From Anaerolineales bacterium (GTDB taxonomy: Bacteria > Chloroflexota > Anaerolineae > 4572-78 > J111): a DNA stretch of 64,000 nt. The position numbers and the translations under genes are program-made. The DNA lies in NCBI GenBank assembly GCA_015075185.1, contig JABTUW010000004.1, positions 124,001-188,000 on the forward strand, given 5' to 3'. Shown here one piece after another: positions 16,143-25,015 of the stretch. Numbering within the stretch: position 1 is the first letter of the stretch; every line of letters starts with the position of its first letter. Below the pieces are notes generated by a model. It worked only from the letters and a program-made list of their open reading frames with translations, did not search any database and had not been told where the DNA came from.

Positions 16143-17180
16143 TCACGCATGAGATTCTGGCATGATAGCGCCCTCAAAATCGGTGTCAAGTAAGGCAGTT
16201 CCATTGAGGTTGGCCTCGCTCAAGTTGGCCAGGCTTAAATCGGTGTAAGCCAGGTTGGCGTGGCTGAGGTCGGCCTGGGCCAGATTAGCCCGGCTCAAGT
16301 TGGCCCGCTCCAAATTAGCCCGCGCTAAGTTGGCCCGCGTTAGGATGGCTTCGTAGAGAAAGGCCTGGGTCAAATCGGCCTCGGTTAAATCAGCCTGGGA
16401 CAAATTAACCTCGGCCAGGTTCGTCTCGACCAAATTGGCCCGGTGTAAGTTAACCCGCACCATGTTAGCCTGGCTCAGCACCGCTTTGTTCAGTACGGCC
16501 TGCACCAGACTCGTCTGGCGCAGGGTGGCCTCGGTCAGGTTAGCCCCGCTCAAATCGGCCTCTTCCAGGTTAACCTTGCTCAAATCCACCTCGATCAAAT
16601 TAGCCCCGCTGAGGTTGGCCTGTTTGAGGTTAGCCCCGGTCAGGGTAGCCACGCTCAAAATGGCTTCGCTTAAATTGGCCCCCGCCAAATTGGCATTGGT
16701 CAACTTGGCCCCCTCCAGATTTGACTGGCTCAGATCCACCCCGGCCAAATCCACCCCACTCAAATCCTGGTGCGACAGGTCAAAGCCGCGCAGCGAAGTC
16801 CGGCCCCCGGTCACTTTCCAGGCTCTGGCCAGTTCATACTGCTCCTGCCGGTCGCTGGCGCTGATTTCAACGGGAGGCAGGTCGAGGACAGCCTGCCCGC
16901 CCGGCTGGATTTCCCAGGGCAGGGTTTCGGACAAGCCCAACAAGTTACTGACCGAAACCGGATTGACCGGCGCGGCTACATTTAGCGGTTCCACGCTGCC
17001 CAAATCCAACGGTGTGCCCGGCGGAGCGGCTGTAGTATAAAAACGGGCTATCTCTGTCCCCAGAGCCTTGACCGCTTCCGCCAGGGCCAGGGTAGGATCG
17101 TCAGCCCCTTCGACGACGACCGTCGCCCACTGCCGCCCCTCGGCGGGATAGAGCTGGATAGTAACAGTTGAGGAGATCAT
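16143..17180 (-). CDS. pentapeptide-repeat protein
   Basis: The first 120 or so residues are a non-repetitive domain (TVTIQLYPAEGRQWATVVVEGADDPTLALAEAVKAL). From about 135 to the end run roughly 42 uninterrupted pentapeptides of the A(D/N)LxX type, such as DLSGV, NLEGA and NLSRA. Such repeats form a right-handed quadrilateral beta-helix; some members mimic DNA and protect gyrase, most have unknown roles. Start set at ATG 17180 behind GAGGAAAACC. No signal peptide or membrane segment is seen. The repeat DNA itself is visibly periodic at 15 bp. Confidence 0.9.
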   Translation of the reverse strand: MISSTVTIQLYPAEGRQWATVVVEGADDPTLALAEAVKALGTEIARFYTTAAPPGTPLDLGSVEPLNVAAPVNPVSVSNLLGLSETLPWEIQPGGQAVLDLPPVEISASDRQEQYELARAWKVTGGRTSLRGFDLSHQDLSGVDLAGVDLSQSNLEGAKLTNANLAGANLSEAILSVATLTGANLKQANLSGANLIEVDLSKVNLEEADLSGANLTEATLRQTSLVQAVLNKAVLSQANMVRVNLHRANLVETNLAEVNLSQADLTEADLTQAFLYEAILTRANLARANLERANLSRANLAQADLSHANLAYTDLSLANLSEANLNGTALLDTDFEGAIMPESHA

Positions 17181-17202
17181 GGTTTTCCTCGTTTCTTCTT
17201 TC

Positions 17203-17276
17203 ATTGACCATTTACAATTGATCATTGATTATTGACGATTATCAATCGTCAACAGTCAATTATTAATTGTTAATTT
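17203..17276. repeat. TTGAC/GTCAA AT-rich word repeat
   Basis: The gap between two minus-strand genes is built from variants of ATTGAC, CAATTG and GTCAA, ending CGTCAACAGTCAATTATTAATTG. The words are mutually complementary and can fold several ways. Related stretches are at 42154-42216, 57787-57826, 61190-61232 and 63022-63066. Confidence 0.6.
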
Positions 17277-18457
17277 TTTTTCCAGAGATATAAACTCACC
17301 ATCAGCAATCCTAGTCCCCAGGCTATGATAGGCCACCCGCTCAGCCCCCATTGACCCGTTTCCGGCAAGTATCTAGGAGTTGAACTATTGGTTACTGGAG
17401 TGGTGCCGGTCACCGAGGTCGTATTGGTGATAAACTGCTCAAGGGTTGGGGTTGGGGCCGGAGTAGCTGTACTCACGACCGGCACCGTCGCCGTTGGTGC
17501 CGGGATATCTTCCTCATTATCGTTATCGTCATTATCGTTGTCTTCATCAACCCTATCATCAGTATCTTGCCCACCGCCGATAATGGTGATGGGCACCTCG
17601 TCAAACCCCGCGGCCAACGCATTGTTGAACTCATCCAACGCGCCGGCCGTGCTGGCTTGATTAACCGAGCCATTAAACTGGGCCGCTGCGGTGAAGACGG
17701 TGGTCACCACGACCGTGCCAAAGGGCGGAATATCGCCAAAATCTGTCGTCAAATCCGCCCAGACCAGCACACCTGGACTGGCGAGGGTCGGGCTGGGAAT
17801 GGCAAAGTTGAATTGTAAGATTGTGGCATTATAGGTATCAGTCAGTGGCAGGTGGGTCATTAGCGCCGCACCGTCGTTGGTGATGAGGTGGGTAAAGGTG
17901 ACCGGGAAACCAACCTGAGGCTGACTGCCCGGCGGGAAGATATTCTTAAAGAGGGGGGCCTGCCCGCCAATTGCATCATGTGTGGCGTCAGTGTCGTTAG
18001 TATCGGAAATTGCGCCCATGGTGCCGGTAATATCCTGCGCCCTGACCCTGTTGACTACAGTGGTGCGGGGGTGTTCGGCGGTAAAGAAGACGGTAAAGGT
18101 CAGCGTTTGACCCGGCAAGATGGGCGGCGCAGCGACGTTGGTCCAGGTCAGGACACCATTGCCGGAGTCAATCCCATCCGGCGCAGGCGCACCGCCGGCA
18201 AAGGCCAGCACACCCTGGTTGTAGGTATCCACCAGGGTCACATTGGTCAGGGTAAAACCGGCGTCATTGGTCAGGGTAATGGTGAAGCTCAACACCTCGC
18301 CCACCCGCACCACCGGGCTGGTCCGGTTCAGAATTTTGTTTAAGGTGACACTCCCCTGGGCGCGGCTGATCTGCTGGATTTGGGCCAGGCTTAACAGGGT
18401 CATTACCAACAGTCCCACGGCGATGAATAAGGTCTGGTACAAGGCTCTTGATTTCAT
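17270..18457 (-). CDS. LPETG-anchored DUF11 surface protein
   Basis: A 395-residue secreted protein. Residues 1-35 form a signal peptide (TLFIAVGLLVMTLLSLAQ). Two DUF11-like beta-sandwich repeats follow (about 36-165 and 168-290), each with VTLVDTYN or PLTDTYN-type strands. A strongly acidic Asp/Asn/Glu linker (about 298-318) leads to a Pro/Thr-rich stalk. LPETG at 364-368 is followed by a hydrophobic segment and terminal KKN, the layout of a sortase sorting signal. DUF11 repeats are common on cell surfaces and in filament or sheath proteins. No sortase gene is in the window. Transcribed as the pentapeptide gene, with the word-repeat gap between. Confidence 0.85.
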   Translation of the reverse strand: MKSRALYQTLFIAVGLLVMTLLSLAQIQQISRAQGSVTLNKILNRTSPVVRVGEVLSFTITLTNDAGFTLTNVTLVDTYNQGVLAFAGGAPAPDGIDSGNGVLTWTNVAAPPILPGQTLTFTVFFTAEHPRTTVVNRVRAQDITGTMGAISDTNDTDATHDAIGGQAPLFKNIFPPGSQPQVGFPVTFTHLITNDGAALMTHLPLTDTYNATILQFNFAIPSPTLASPGVLVWADLTTDFGDIPPFGTVVVTTVFTAAAQFNGSVNQASTAGALDEFNNALAAGFDEVPITIIGGGQDTDDRVDEDNDNDDNDNEEDIPAPTATVPVVSTATPAPTPTLEQFITNTTSVTGTTPVTNSSTPRYLPETGQWGLSGWPIIAWGLGLLMVSLYLWKKN

Positions 18458-18983
18458 GGCTGGCTCCTTAAGTTGTATGGATCTATTTTACCACAAATAT
18501 CGGTCAAGGTGAATCGTATAACGCCTTAGAGTACGTTCATCTCGTCCTGAGTAGGCCAAAGGCCGTATCGAAGGGCGAGATTGCTCCCAAAATCAAACAC
18601 ATCCACACTTTATCTCGAATTTCCGGCATCACCCACGCTTATCCTTTTGACTAACGGACTGTAGTCCGCTAGAATATTATCTCCATTTTTTGCTTTTCAA
18701 TTGTCCTACCCCGTTGTCATCGACCGGCCTACACCGGGGCTCTCCGGCACTTTTGGTGACCAGGCTGCTTAGTTGGGGTGAAGCACCCGCCGACGCAGTA
18801 AATCGAAATTCGCTCGGCCATACATTTGTCGCTTGATCAATTTAAGTCTAAAAAAGGAGTCCAAGGCAAGCCTTGCTCTTGGCAAAGCAATCTTTGCATT
18901 CCTTCGCGCTTGCCCAAAGCCCATTCTCTATGGTATAAACTCCTCCTGCATTACTTTCACTAAAAAGCTCATTCACATCGCCC
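18458..18983. other. 526-bp gap between divergent secreted-protein genes
   Basis: No gene is supported here. It holds one CTGAGTAGGCC-type palindrome (18541-18579) and a small palindrome CGGACT/AGTCCG (18655-18668). Promoters for the two divergent genes must lie here, but no clear consensus pair was found. Confidence 0.6.
18541..18579. repeat. CTGAGTAGGCC...CGTATCGAAGG palindromic element
   Basis: CTCGTCCT and AGGGCGAG (one mismatch) flank the core CTGAGTAGGCCAAAGGCCGTATCGA; the core inner arms AGGCC/GGCC also pair. Same family as 14885-14946, with unrelated outer arms. Confidence 0.65.
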
Positions 18984-21900
18984 ATGCTAATTTTTCAAGA
19001 AAAAACAAAGCTCATTTTAGCAGCTCTGCTGGGATTGGCCTGTCTGTCTTTCTTTGCCTCGACCGCTCCCGGCATGGTTTCAGCCAATCCCAAACCTATT
19101 CCCCCTGGAGAAGTGGAAATTCCCGCTGTCGCCTGGTCGCGCGGCATCGGCGTCCCCTTTGACGGAGCCGGGCATCCCTACGAGAGCAGCACCAAGATTG
19201 ACGATGGCCCCTGGGCTGGCCTGCCGCTGGGCGGATTGGGCGCTGGCTCGATTGGCCGCACCTACCGCGGCGACTTTGCCCGCTGGCACCTGGATCTGGG
19301 CACGCACCGCTTCGAGAGCCTGCCGGCCAACCAATTCTCGGTCTTCGTCGCGCACGGTGATCAGGCGCAGGCGCACGTTCTTTCTGCCCTGCAGCCGTCC
19401 ATTTTGCCGGAGTGGAACTGGGACATGCCTGCCGGGGCGGGCACCTACTACGCTCTCTTTCCCAAAGCCTGGTACGTCTACGATTGGGATGCCCTGCCGG
19501 TCCGCCTGACCCAGAAGCAGTTTTCGCCGGTCCTGCCCGGCAACTATCGCGCCAGCAGTTACCCGGTCGGCATCTTCGAGTGGACGGTTGAAAATCCCAC
19601 CGCCGCCCCGCTCACCCTGGGTTTGATGTTTACCTGGCAGAACTTGGTCGGCTACGGCTGGAATAAAGACCTGGAGGGGGGCAACTTCAACACCGTTGTC
19701 CAGAAAGACGGCCTGACCGGCCTGGTCTTTACCCGCCCCGGCGATACCGTCAGCGAGGAGTGGGATGGCTCTTTTGCCATTATCACCCCGCAGCAGCCGG
19801 GGGTGACCGTCAGCTACCGTTCTCGTTTCTCCCTGAGCGCGGGTCGCGACACCTGGCTCGACTTTGCCGCCGACGGCGGCCTGGAGAACGTGGACGACCC
19901 GGCCCCGGCCCAGCCGTCGGAGCAAATTGCCGGGGCCTTGGCCGTGACGGTCAACTTACAGCCCGGCGAAACACGGACGATTCCTTTCACCCTGGCCTGG
20001 GATATGCCGATCACCCAATTCGGGGCGGGAACCAAATGGTACAAACGGTATACGCAGTTTTATGGCGTGAGCGGGCGCAACGCCTGGACGATTGCCGCCG
20101 ATGCTCTGGCCGCCTATCCCGATTGGGAGGCCGCCATTGACGTCTGGCAGCAGCCTATCCTGGCCAGCTCAGCCCGGCCCGACTGGTACAAAACAGCTTT
20201 GTTCAACGAGTTATATTATCTGGTGGATGGGGGAACCGTGTGGGAAAACGGGCGGGTTGGCGGCCCGCCGCCTGCCGACGGCCTGGGCGGCTTTGCCTAC
20301 CTGGAGTCGGCCGATTACACGCTTTACAACACGTTTGACGTTCACTTTTACGCCTCTTTTGCCCTGGCCCAGTTGTGGCCGGAGCTGCAAAAGCGGCTGA
20401 TGCGCGATGTGGCGGTGACTATTCCCCAGGGCGATCCGGCCAACACGCATCCAATTCAAGCCACCGGGGCGGTGGTCCCGCGCAAAGTGCCCGGCGCTGT
20501 CCCGCACGATCTCGGCTCGCCGCAGGAAGACCCGTGGGGGCAGGTCAACGCCTTCAACTGGCAGGACAGCAACACCTGGAAAGACCTTAACAGCAAGTTT
20601 GTCCTGCAGCTCTGGCGCGACTACATCTTTACCGGGGACCTGGCCCTGGTCCAGGAACTGTGGCCGGCAGCCGTCCAGGCCCTTGATTATCTGCACCAAT
20701 TTGACCGCGATGGCGATGGCCTGCCTGAGCACGACGGTATCCCCGACCAAACCTATGACACCTGGGTCATGAGTGGGCCGAGCGCCTACGGCGGTGGTCT
20801 CTGGCTGGCGGCCCTGGAAGCGGCCATTAATATGGGTCAACTTGTAGGCGATGCCGACCGGGTGGCCCAGTACCAAACCTGGCTGGACAGCGGTAAAGCT
20901 TCATTCGAGGCCAAACTGTGGAACGGCCAATATTACAAGTTTGACGCCAGCAGCAGCCCCCACTCCGACAGTATCATGGCCGACCAATTGGCCGGGCAGT
21001 GGTACGCCGATGCCACCGGCCTGCCGCCGATTGTTCCCCCAGAACACACGGCGACGGCGCTCCAAACGATTTATGACTTCAATGTGCGCCGTTTTGCGGA
21101 TGGGGGGATGGGCGCGGTTAACGGCATGCGGCCCGACGGCACGGTGGACACCTCCAGCAACCAGTCGCAAGAGGTTTGGACGGGCGTCACCTATGCTTTG
21201 GCCGCGGCCATGCTTCAGCGGGGCATGCATGAAGAGGGCTGGTGGACGGCCTGGGGTGTGTTTAACGTCACCTACAACGGCGGTTTCTGGTTCCGCACCC
21301 CGGAAGCCTATCGTAGCGACCGCAGCTTCCGGGCCGGCATGTATATGCGCCCCCTGAGTATATGGGCCATCGAGCAGGCGCTGCAGAGCCAGGAACCAGT
21401 TCCCATTCCCGCCGGAGCCGAGGCGATGCGTCTCACCACCGCCGATGGGGTCGCCCTGGCGGGTCTTTATTATACGCCACCGGCCGAGGCTGCACCGGGG
21501 GTATTGTTATTACACCAGCGCGGAGGGCGCAAAGAAAACTGGACTTCATTTGCCCAGTTGCTGCAAAAGAACGGCTACGCCGTGATGGCATTTGATTTTC
21601 GGGGGCATGGGCAGAGCAAAGGCGTGGTCAACTGGTGGGGGGCCGACCAGGATGTAATGACGGCTTTCGATTATCTCAAGGCGCGGCCCGAAGTTGACCC
21701 CCAGCGGATTGCCCTGATTGGAGCCAGCATCGGCACGCAGGAGGCGATAACCTTCGCCGCCGCTCATCCTGATCAGGTCCGGGGCGCGGCCCTGTTATCC
21801 ACCTTTGCCAGCGGAGAGATCCAGCGGGCCGTTCTCACCTACCCCGGCCCCATCCTGTTGATGGCGACCGAGGGCGACAAAGCCGCCACCCAAGAAACCA

Positions 21901-22043
21901 ACCGGCTGGCCAAACTGGCCCCGACGGCCGAGGTCTACATTCTCAAGGACAGCGACCGGCACGGCACCCAGATGCTGCAAAGCCCGCTCAACATCGAGGC
22001 GATTCTGCTTGATTGGCTGCAAAAGGTCGTTCAGCCCCAGTAA
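18984..22043 (+). CDS. secreted GH116-type glucosidase fused to alpha/beta hydrolase
   Basis: A 1019-residue exported protein; residues 1-35 form a signal peptide (KLILAALLGLACLSFFAS). Residues about 50-800 match GH116 (GBA2-like, formerly DUF608) beta-glucosidases: LGGLGAGSIGRTYRGDFARWHL, FAYLESADYTLYNTFDVHFYAS with the candidate nucleophile Glu441, and IPDQTYDTWVMSGPSAY with candidate acid/base Asp592. From about 810 on is an alpha/beta hydrolase with HQRGGRKENW, GHGQS, GASIG with Ser915, Asp965 in TEGDK and His993 in DRHGTQ. Both active sites look complete. The fusion suggests removal of an ester group and a beta-glucosyl or xylosyl unit from the same extracellular substrate; this is inference. 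The ribosome site is weak. Confidence 0.87.
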   Translation: MLIFQEKTKLILAALLGLACLSFFASTAPGMVSANPKPIPPGEVEIPAVAWSRGIGVPFDGAGHPYESSTKIDDGPWAGLPLGGLGAGSIGRTYRGDFARWHLDLGTHRFESLPANQFSVFVAHGDQAQAHVLSALQPSILPEWNWDMPAGAGTYYALFPKAWYVYDWDALPVRLTQKQFSPVLPGNYRASSYPVGIFEWTVENPTAAPLTLGLMFTWQNLVGYGWNKDLEGGNFNTVVQKDGLTGLVFTRPGDTVSEEWDGSFAIITPQQPGVTVSYRSRFSLSAGRDTWLDFAADGGLENVDDPAPAQPSEQIAGALAVTVNLQPGETRTIPFTLAWDMPITQFGAGTKWYKRYTQFYGVSGRNAWTIAADALAAYPDWEAAIDVWQQPILASSARPDWYKTALFNELYYLVDGGTVWENGRVGGPPPADGLGGFAYLESADYTLYNTFDVHFYASFALAQLWPELQKRLMRDVAVTIPQGDPANTHPIQATGAVVPRKVPGAVPHDLGSPQEDPWGQVNAFNWQDSNTWKDLNSKFVLQLWRDYIFTGDLALVQELWPAAVQALDYLHQFDRDGDGLPEHDGIPDQTYDTWVMSGPSAYGGGLWLAALEAAINMGQLVGDADRVAQYQTWLDSGKASFEAKLWNGQYYKFDASSSPHSDSIMADQLAGQWYADATGLPPIVPPEHTATALQTIYDFNVRRFADGGMGAVNGMRPDGTVDTSSNQSQEVWTGVTYALAAAMLQRGMHEEGWWTAWGVFNVTYNGGFWFRTPEAYRSDRSFRAGMYMRPLSIWAIEQALQSQEPVPIPAGAEAMRLTTADGVALAGLYYTPPAEAAPGVLLLHQRGGRKENWTSFAQLLQKNGYAVMAFDFRGHGQSKGVVNWWGADQDVMTAFDYLKARPEVDPQRIALIGASIGTQEAITFAAAHPDQVRGAALLSTFASGEIQRAVLTYPGPILLMATEGDKAATQETNRLAKLAPTAEVYILKDSDRHGTQMLQSPLNIEAILLDWLQKVVQPQ

Positions 22044-22046
22044 CGA

Positions 22047-23537
22047 TCACCAACTGTGCCAGCCGGTACCGGCGCCCGAACTGGAGCCGGGCTTGACCCC
22101 GCCAGCTACACTGCCACGGGGTCCCGGAACCCAGCGGACATTGGCCAGCTCACCAGCAATTTCGGGATTCTTGGCGACGTACTGGCGGACGAGCTGCTCT
22201 GCCGCGGCATCAACCGAGCCGCCGGTTGCTGCTGTGGCCCCAGCCGCACCCGCTTCCCCGGCGACGACCCTTCCTGCTCCGCGTACAACCCCCGCTACCC
22301 CCGTCACGGCAAGGCCGACTTCGGCAACCTCACCGGCGGTCTTCACCACTTTAAGGACTGCCACGGCTCTTTCAGCCCCACTGCTGGTATCGTCAATGTA
22401 CTCGGAGAGCAACCGTCCGGCATTGCGGGTCAAGATTGCCGCGGCGACAAGGAATGCCTGGGACCCCCTGACATTGCCGCCGATGTTCAGGTCCATGGCT
22501 TTTAGCACGAGCTGGTGGGGCTGATCCCAGATCGACCGGTCGGGGAAGTCGGCCCCGCCGAGGAAATCTGATATCTCGGTCACGCCGAAGAAGGCATCGC
22601 GACGGATTTTAGCGAGCATATTGTGTTGCATCACTCCGCTCTCGATCTCGCTCAGGAGACGGCGGGTCTCCTTCTCTAGGGCAGACTGGACCACGCCTTG
22701 ATGGACATGCTCATAGTAACCGGCGCCAAACTCGGTCGTGCCAAGGAGCGCCTTGCGGGTCAAGCGGCCGGCTTCGGTGGGGATCGTATCGCCGTTGGGA
22801 CCGAGAGAAAGCCACGCCTCGAATGTCCGCGGGTCGAAGAAATGGCGAGACGGTTCTTCGGGATCGCGGACGAGCTGCGGCGCGAACCGCAGCCAGACGC
22901 CCCGGGCCTCCAGAGTCTGCCAGACTTTCTCCAGATACACCGCCTCGTCGGGGTTGTCCGTCGTCGGCTGCAGCGCCTCAGTCGTGAGCAGCGCCTTGAA
23001 ATCCAGGCGGATACGCTTGTCTGCTTCCGTGACCGGGATGAAGCTCTCCATGGCCCGTTCGGCGCGGCGAACCTTCTTTGGGTCCCGCATAACCAGGGAA
23101 CCGCTTTGCGCCACAATGGATTGACGGTAGAGGTCTTTATATTCCTTCTGGACGTCCGGGTTAATCACTGCGGCATCAAGCACCCGCTGCATCTGTTGGA
23201 CCTGCTCGCCGGTCATGCGTTCGAGCACGAAGGGCAGCGAGGTCTGGAGAAGGGTACGGGCATCCGCCGCCTGCAATGCCTTGGCTCGTTGCCGTTGTTT
23301 GAGCTCCTTCGAAGATGGGCGCCGCTGAACAAGCCCCGTGACCACCGGGTTGCCTGCTTCGACTTGTTTAGCATCAGTCTGCAACACCTGCTGTACCGCC
23401 TGATTTCCCGTCGTGCGCTGTAAGTAAAGGATCGAGTTCACCTGACGGCGTTGCTGAGCCTGTACCCGACCGGGCAGCTTGGACTCGGCAGATGTAGTCC
23501 GCTGAGTTATCTTTGGTTTCTGTGCGAAAATACCCAT
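22047..23537 (-). CDS. hypothetical protein with injection-system-cargo-like N-terminus
   Basis: A 496-residue protein starting at ATG 23537 behind GAGGGGG. There is no signal peptide. Residues about 40-55 (LYLQRTTGNQAVQQVLQ) closely resemble the LQRxxGNxAVxxLL motif I know from N-termini of proteins linked to extracellular contractile injection systems and DUF4157 proteins. The middle (about 75-380) is helical and charged without a recognised domain. Residues about 405-450 are a Gly/Ala/Val-rich hydrophobic run (GLAVTGVAGVVRGAGRVV) that could insert in a membrane. The tail is Gly/Ser/Pro-rich and ends GTGWHSW. No tube, sheath or baseplate genes are in the window. It converges on the GH116 gene with a three-base gap. 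Function unknown; effector is a hypothesis. Confidence 0.6.
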   Translation of the reverse strand: MGIFAQKPKITQRTTSAESKLPGRVQAQQRRQVNSILYLQRTTGNQAVQQVLQTDAKQVEAGNPVVTGLVQRRPSSKELKQRQRAKALQAADARTLLQTSLPFVLERMTGEQVQQMQRVLDAAVINPDVQKEYKDLYRQSIVAQSGSLVMRDPKKVRRAERAMESFIPVTEADKRIRLDFKALLTTEALQPTTDNPDEAVYLEKVWQTLEARGVWLRFAPQLVRDPEEPSRHFFDPRTFEAWLSLGPNGDTIPTEAGRLTRKALLGTTEFGAGYYEHVHQGVVQSALEKETRRLLSEIESGVMQHNMLAKIRRDAFFGVTEISDFLGGADFPDRSIWDQPHQLVLKAMDLNIGGNVRGSQAFLVAAAILTRNAGRLLSEYIDDTSSGAERAVAVLKVVKTAGEVAEVGLAVTGVAGVVRGAGRVVAGEAGAAGATAATGGSVDAAAEQLVRQYVAKNPEIAGELANVRWVPGPRGSVAGGVKPGSSSGAGTGWHSW

Positions 23538-23897
23538 GATCAATCCCCCTCTCTTTTAGGAACGGTGTTGTCCCGGGCAGTTATTATCTTACCGCAATAA
23601 TGTATGATATTTTTGGTAAAAAAACAAGTACTTTCTTTTTTGTTAGTAGGGAAGGAAGAAACACGAGATGGAAGCAGCGCCCAATTCTGCCTCGACTCAG
23701 GGAGTCGAAGCTGCTCTGCATGTACTTGGCGGCAAATGGAAAGCACCGGGAAAGTGGGGATGGATTGAGCCTCTTCGGTTGCCCTTTAAATGCTAATAGC
23801 TGAATCAACTTCAACGCTTGGCGAACCTTTTGACAAAGCCCGGCAAGCGCATAGAATTCCAGCAATACAATCAACTCGGTTGGAGGAGAGGGGTGCA
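23538..23897. other. 360-bp gap between divergent genes
   Basis: Lies between the cargo-like gene and the DUF2330 gene. AT-rich near 23590-23650. Frames here have no ribosome sites or recognisable products, and no clear promoter pair or hairpin was found. Confidence 0.5.
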
Positions 23898-24968
23898 GTG
23901 AGACAAAAGAGGCGGTGCTTCATCTTGATCAGTAACTTGCTGTTGTTGGTGCTGCTTGCAGTTGCTCCGGCTGAAGCCTGCGGCTGTGGCGTTTACATTC
24001 CGCGCGAGGGCGAGGGAAACGTGATCCAGGAGCGTGCCCTGGTGCGCTGGGACGGGCAGACGGAAGATATTGTGATGGCTTTGGGGGTGCAGGGTCATTC
24101 CTCCGAGGCAGCCTGGATCATGCCCGTGCCCGCCCAGGCGACGGTGAAATTGGGTGAGGCCAGGCTCTTTGACACCCTGCAAGAGCTGACCAAACCGAGG
24201 GTAGAATACCGTTACGGCCTGATGCCGCCGGTGATGCTGGGCGCAGGAGCGGCCCCCGATGGTGCAGTTGGCGGCGCGCCGCCGGTGCTGCTGCTCAACC
24301 AGCAGACCCTCGGGCCCTTTGAAATCAGCACGCTGGCCGCGACCGATGCCACTGCCCTGAGCGATTGGCTGGTGGACAACGGCTATAACTTCCCTGACGG
24401 CCTGGCCGAGGTGCTGCAAGCCTATGTCGAGCAGAACTGGTTCTACATCGCCGCCCGCTTGACCTCCGGGGTCGAGGGTGAAGAGTTGGCCGGTGACCTC
24501 GACCCGCTCTGGATTACCTTTCCATCCGGCGAAATAGTCTATCCGATGCGGGCCACGGCCCTGGCAACCGAGGTTATGCCGGTATTTGTCTATGTTTTGG
24601 CGGATCACCGGGTGGAGAAGGCCCAAACCTTTGGCGACGCCCACATCTCCTTTGCCGATTGGATTGAGCCGGCCGCTCTGCCCGCCGACTCACCGTTGGC
24701 GCCGTTTCTTGAGCGCAAACTGTTCCTAACTAAATTTGAGGAGCGTATCTGGAATCCGCAGTCAGTTACCGATGACTACATCTTCACCTTTACCGCTCAG
24801 GACGAGATTTATCACGATGTCGAGGTTGAGTACGTCTATGATATTGGCGGCGTGCCGATCATTCTGCTGGTCCTGGGCGGCGTTTGCCTGGTAGGGTTAG
24901 GGTTGGTAGCGGGCTTGATATTACTGCTGCTGTCCCGGCAGCGCCGGCGAGCAGTTAAGCCAGCCTGA
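23898..24968 (+). CDS. DUF2330 membrane-anchored secreted protein
   Basis: A 356-residue protein from GTG 23898, which sits behind GAGAGGGG; in-frame codons upstream lack a ribosome site. It has a signal peptide (RRCFILISNLLLLVLLAV) and a mature N-terminus ACGCGVYIPREGEGNVIQER. The DUF2330 pattern follows: RALVRWDGQTEDIVMALGVQG, AAWIMPVPAQATVKLGEA, LFDTLQELTKP. A C-terminal membrane helix (ILLVLGGVCLVGLGLVAG) and Arg-rich tail fix it with the bulk outside. The family has no established function. It is 47 bp upstream of the GroEL-like gene on the same strand. Confidence 0.85.
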   Translation: MRQKRRCFILISNLLLLVLLAVAPAEACGCGVYIPREGEGNVIQERALVRWDGQTEDIVMALGVQGHSSEAAWIMPVPAQATVKLGEARLFDTLQELTKPRVEYRYGLMPPVMLGAGAAPDGAVGGAPPVLLLNQQTLGPFEISTLAATDATALSDWLVDNGYNFPDGLAEVLQAYVEQNWFYIAARLTSGVEGEELAGDLDPLWITFPSGEIVYPMRATALATEVMPVFVYVLADHRVEKAQTFGDAHISFADWIEPAALPADSPLAPFLERKLFLTKFEERIWNPQSVTDDYIFTFTAQDEIYHDVEVEYVYDIGGVPIILLVLGGVCLVGLGLVAGLILLLLSRQRRRAVKPA

Positions 24969-25015
24969 CTTTTATCCCTTTTTATCAAGCAACGAGCAGA
25001 AAATTGGAGCCATAA

